Assembly: GCA_037013495.1 (NCBI GenBank)
Contig: CM072810.1
Coordinates: 69,982,449 to 70,046,448, forward strand
Direction of reading: 5' to 3'
DNA: 64,000 nt
From: Hippophae tibetana
Taxonomy: Eukaryota; Streptophyta; Magnoliopsida; Rosales; Elaeagnaceae
The notes beneath the pieces were generated by a model. It worked only from the letters and a program-made list of their open reading frames with translations. It searched no databases and was not told the origin of the DNA. Both the position numbers and the translations under genes were made by a program. This document shows, piece after piece, positions 61,229 through 64,000 of the stretch (positions are counted from its first letter, which is position 1; each line of letters begins with the position of its first letter).

Positions 61229-64000
61229 TGAAAATATTTTTTACCATGCTTTTTACTTTTCTTCCTAGGGTTCTTGATGAAATGCTTGGATTCGACACAT
61301 CAAAAGGAGTGATCATTATTTTTTGGCGTCAATAGGTTGGGGTTTTAGGGACTAATTGATGTTGCTTTCATGTAAGGATTTAATTTCGTTGTTCTTTTTT
61401 AAATCTCCGTCTCTTAGTCTTGATGTTTATTTCTACGCTCAATAAATCTTTGTTCTTCATAAAAAAAATTGTGTGAAAAAGAAGATGTTTCTACTTTTTA
61501 CAGTATTAAAAAAAGAACATTTGATAAATCAGAGTTCCAATTTTACACTCCCATTACTTTTGACTCGGGTTTCGAAACTTTTAATATAATAAATCAAATC
61601 GAAGCTTGGAAAGATTCGTATAATCAGAGCATGGATTCCAAAGAATATTATTTTTTGAAACCAAATTGCACCGTTTACATAACCTACCAAGAGTTTAAAA
61701 TATTCGTCGCTATTATTCCGTTTTTTTTTTACTTTAAGTTTTTTGAATGCCACCATAAGAGCGATTGAGTTACTAACCAAGAGTGTGTTTAAAAAATTTC
61801 TAAAGTTCTCAATATCAAACAATTATTCTCAAGATCATATAAATATTCTCATTATCCTTCGCAAGAGATAGATTTGGAATATCAAATGGAAAGATTAATT
61901 TTGGAAGCAATTCGTGCGGTTTTATTTAATTATAGGCCTCCTATATTTAGCAATTTTGTTTCTACTGAATTGTGAAATTTAATTTGTCTTATTTATCATA
62001 AGTATTTTTATGCTTTTATTATTTACGGATTGATTAAGCACATTTCACAACTAAATATCCCTACTAAGGTTCCATTACTTCTAGGGTTTTGTTGCTTATA
62101 TAAGAAAACAACAACCTTTCAAAGGAGGAAGAACTATTATAATTAATGAAAATATTTTTTACCTTGCTTTGTACTCTTCTTCCTAGGGTTCTTGATGAAA
62201 TACCTGGATTTGCCACATCAAAAGGAGTGATCATTATTTTTTGGCGTCAAAAAGTTGGGGTTTTAGGGACTAATTGATGTTGTTTTCATGTGTGGATTTC
62301 ATTTCGTTGTTCTTTTTTAAATCTCCGACTCTTAGTCTTGATGTTTATTTTTACGCTCAATAAATCTTTGTTCTTCATATAAAAAATTGTAGGAAAAAGA
62401 AGATGGTTTCTACTTTTTACAGTATTAAAAAATGAACATTTGATAAATCAGTGTTCCAATTTTACACTCCCATTACTTTTGACTCGGGTGTCGAAACTAT
62501 TAATATAATAAATCAAATCGAAGCTTGGAAAGATTCGTATAATCAGAGCATGGATTCCAAAGGATATTAATTTTTGAAACCAAATTGCACCGTTTACATA
62601 ACCTACCAAGAGTTTAAAATATTCGTCGCTTGTATTACGTTTTATTTTTGCTTTCAGTTTTTTGAATGCCACCATTAGAGCGATTGAGTTACTAACCAAG
62701 AGTGTGTTTAAAAAAATTCTAAAGTTCTCAATATCCAACAATTATTCTCAAGATCATATAAATATTCTCATTATCCTTCGCAAGAGATAGATTTGGAATA
62801 TCAAATGGAAAGATTAATTTTGGAAGCAATTCGTTCTCTTTTATTTAATTATAGGCCTCCTATATTTAGCAATTTTGTTTCTACTGAATTGTAAAATTTA
62901 ATTTGTCTTATTTATCATATGTATTTTTATGCTTTTATTATTTACGGATTGATTAAGCACATTTCACAACTAAATATCCCCACTAAGGTTCCATTACTTC
63001 TAGGGTTTTGTTGCTTATATAAGAAAACAACAAACTTTCGAAGGAGGAAGAACTATTATAATTAATGAAAATATTTTTTACCTTGCTTTGTACTCTTCTT
63101 CCTAGGGTACTTGATGAAATGCCTGGATTCGATACATCAAAAGGAGTGATCATTATTTTTTGGCGTCAAAAGGTTGGGGTTTTAGGGACTAATTGATGTT
63201 GTTTTCATGTGTGGATTTAATTTCGTTGTTCTTTTTTAAATCTCCGTCTCTTAGTCTTGATGTTTTTTTCTACGCTCCATAAATCTTTGTTCTTCATATA
63301 AAAAATTGTAGGAAAGAGAAGATGGTTTGTACTTTTTACAGTATTAAAAAATGAACATTTGATAAATCAGTGTTCCAATTTTACACTCCCATTACTTTTG
63401 ACTCGGTTGTCGAAACTATTAATATAATAAATCAAATCGAAGCTTGGAAAGATTCGTATAATCAGAGCATGGATTCCAAAGAATATTATTTTTTGAAACC
63501 AAATTGCACCGTTTAAATAACCTACCAAGATTTTAAAATATTCGTCGCTATTATTACGTTTTTTTTTGCTTTCAGTTTTTTAAATGCCACCATAAGAGCG
63601 ATTGAGTTACTAACCAAGAGTGTGTTTAAAAAAATTCTAAAGTTCTCAATATCCAACAATTATTCTCAAGATCATATAAATATTCTCATTATCCTTCGCA
63701 AGAGATAGATTTGGAATATCAAATGGAAAGATTAATTTTGGAAGCAATTCGTGCTGTTTTATTTAATTATAGGCCTCCTATATTTAGCAATTTTGTTTCT
63801 ACTGAATTGTGAAATTTAATTTGTCTTATTTATCATAAGTATTTTTATGCTTTTATTATTTACGGATTGATTAAGCACATTTCACAACTAAATATCCCTA
63901 CTAAGGTTCCATTACTTCTAGGGTTTTGTTGCTTATATAAGAAAACAACAACCTTTCGAAGGAGGAAGAACTATTATAATTAATGAAAATATTTTTTACC
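61229..64000 (+). repeat. Distinct, more diverged subfamily at the right end
   Basis: The last three monomers share a set of variants rare elsewhere: ACCTTGCTTTGTACTC, GAACTATTATAATT (losing the usual ACTAGT site), CATATAAAAAATTGTAGG, CAGTGTTCCAATT, AACTATTAATATA and CCTATATTTAGCAATTTTG. Parts of this set also occur in the monomers with landmarks 55,720 and 59,394. Diverged units are often found toward satellite array edges, so an array boundary may lie to the right; no unique sequence is reached here. Confidence 0.7.

Larger units (their letters stand above)
1..64000 (+). repeat. Tandem satellite array, ~918-bp monomer, ~70 head-to-tail copies
   Basis: One monomer family fills the window without a break or inversion. 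The phase landmark is the ATG after TAGTATAATTA. It lies at 630, 1547, 2466, 3383, 4300, 5217, 6135, 7051, 7969, 8888, 9806, 10723, 11636, 12554, 13473, 14392, 15309, 16227, 17144, 18061, 18980, 19900, 20817, 21736, 22654, 23571, 24489, 25408, 26325, 27243, 28161, 29078, 29995, 30913, 31831, 32748, 33666, 34584, 35502, 36421, 37347, 38264, 39182, 40108, 41025, 41943, 42861, 43780, 44698, 45615, 46534, 47455, 48372, 49290, 50207, 51125, 52043, 52962, 53880, 54801, 55720, 56638, 57554, 58475, 59394, 60312, 61228, 62146, 63065 and 63983. Copies differ by scattered substitutions and by homopolymer length. A HindIII site (AAGCTT) recurs in nearly every copy. No flanking unique DNA is visible at either end, so total array length is unknown. 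Confidence 0.99.

Noticed and set aside
871-62741. Dozens of 60-113 codon frames (LCEKEDVSTFY... and antisense LLDIENFRIF...) as separate genes
   Set aside because: They are the same two frames repeated once per monomer. Both begin at TTG with no ATG. They are broken differently in neighbouring copies, and the differences are mostly residue-changing or stop-creating.
1-64000. Transposon, LTR element or virus-derived tandem array
   Set aside because: No reverse transcriptase, transposase, capsid or integrase motif appears in any frame. There are no terminal repeats apart from the tandem structure itself and no target-site duplication.
1-64000. CRISPR array
   Set aside because: The repeat unit is 918 bases with no short repeat/spacer alternation; the whole unit is conserved, so nothing acts as a variable spacer.
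1-64000. rRNA, tRNA or 5S gene cluster (tandem RNA genes)
   Set aside because: I found no rRNA core motifs, no A-box/B-box pair and no cloverleaf; the 29% G+C sequence with open frames does not resemble known tandem RNA genes.
1-64000. Kinetoplast minicircle concatemer
   Set aside because: The unit size is in range, but minicircles have one conserved block and highly variable remainder. Here the whole unit is equally conserved, and I did not see the conserved GGGGTTGGTGTA dodecamer.

Overview
The whole 64-kb window is one uninterrupted head-to-tail satellite array. The monomer averages about 918 bp. I located the same landmark, the ATG that follows the conserved block TAGTATAATTA (TTGTATAATTA-like variants in a few copies), in 70 successive monomers from 630 to 63,983. 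That gives 69 full intervals with a mean of 918.2 bp, almost all between 916 and 921 bp. Every copy is in the same orientation. I see no unique sequence, host gene, RNA gene, transposon or CRISPR array anywhere, so the window starts and ends inside the array.

Base composition was hand-counted on one monomer (30,913-31,830): about 29% G+C, with about 20 CpG where about 20 are expected, so there is no CpG depletion. A long homogeneous array of a ~0.9-kb monomer with nested block duplications is typical of eukaryotic heterochromatic or centromeric satellite DNA. The lack of CpG decay argues against a heavily methylated (vertebrate- or plant-like) germline. I cannot name the organism from the sequence.

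Layout: 1-4,519 is a tandem duplication of a 3-monomer block (2,753 bp). From 4.5 to 19 kb lie more diverged, mosaic monomers with partial repeats at 3,671-bp and 1,835-bp offsets. From 19 to 22.7 kb is an alternating two-type (A/B) dimer region. From about 22,736 to 35,583 is a nearly identical tandem duplication of a 7-monomer block (6,424 bp each). From 36 to 47 kb lies a mosaic of at least two subfamilies, with 7-bp-longer monomers, a single-monomer duplication at 41-43 kb and shared patches 2.75-5.5 kb apart. From about 53,535 to 60,880 is a tandem duplication of a 4-monomer block (3,674 bp). From 61.2 kb to the end is a more distinctive, diverged subfamily.

The monomer is not random filler. 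Read end to end it is almost entirely covered by four closely packed plus-strand reading frames: ORF A (43 codons), ORF B (28 codons, starting on a TGATG overlap with A's stop), ORF C (about 148 codons if undisturbed, overlapping B) and ORF D (83 codons, ending 8 bases before the next ORF A). ORF C is overlapped by a 97-codon antisense frame. ORF C is interrupted in every copy I inspected and ORF D is open in only ten copies. Differences between copies are mostly amino-acid changing or stop-creating. The simplest reading is a satellite derived from a once-coding segment, now kept as DNA rather than as a gene. None of the predicted peptides is recognisable to me, and I give no gene symbols.
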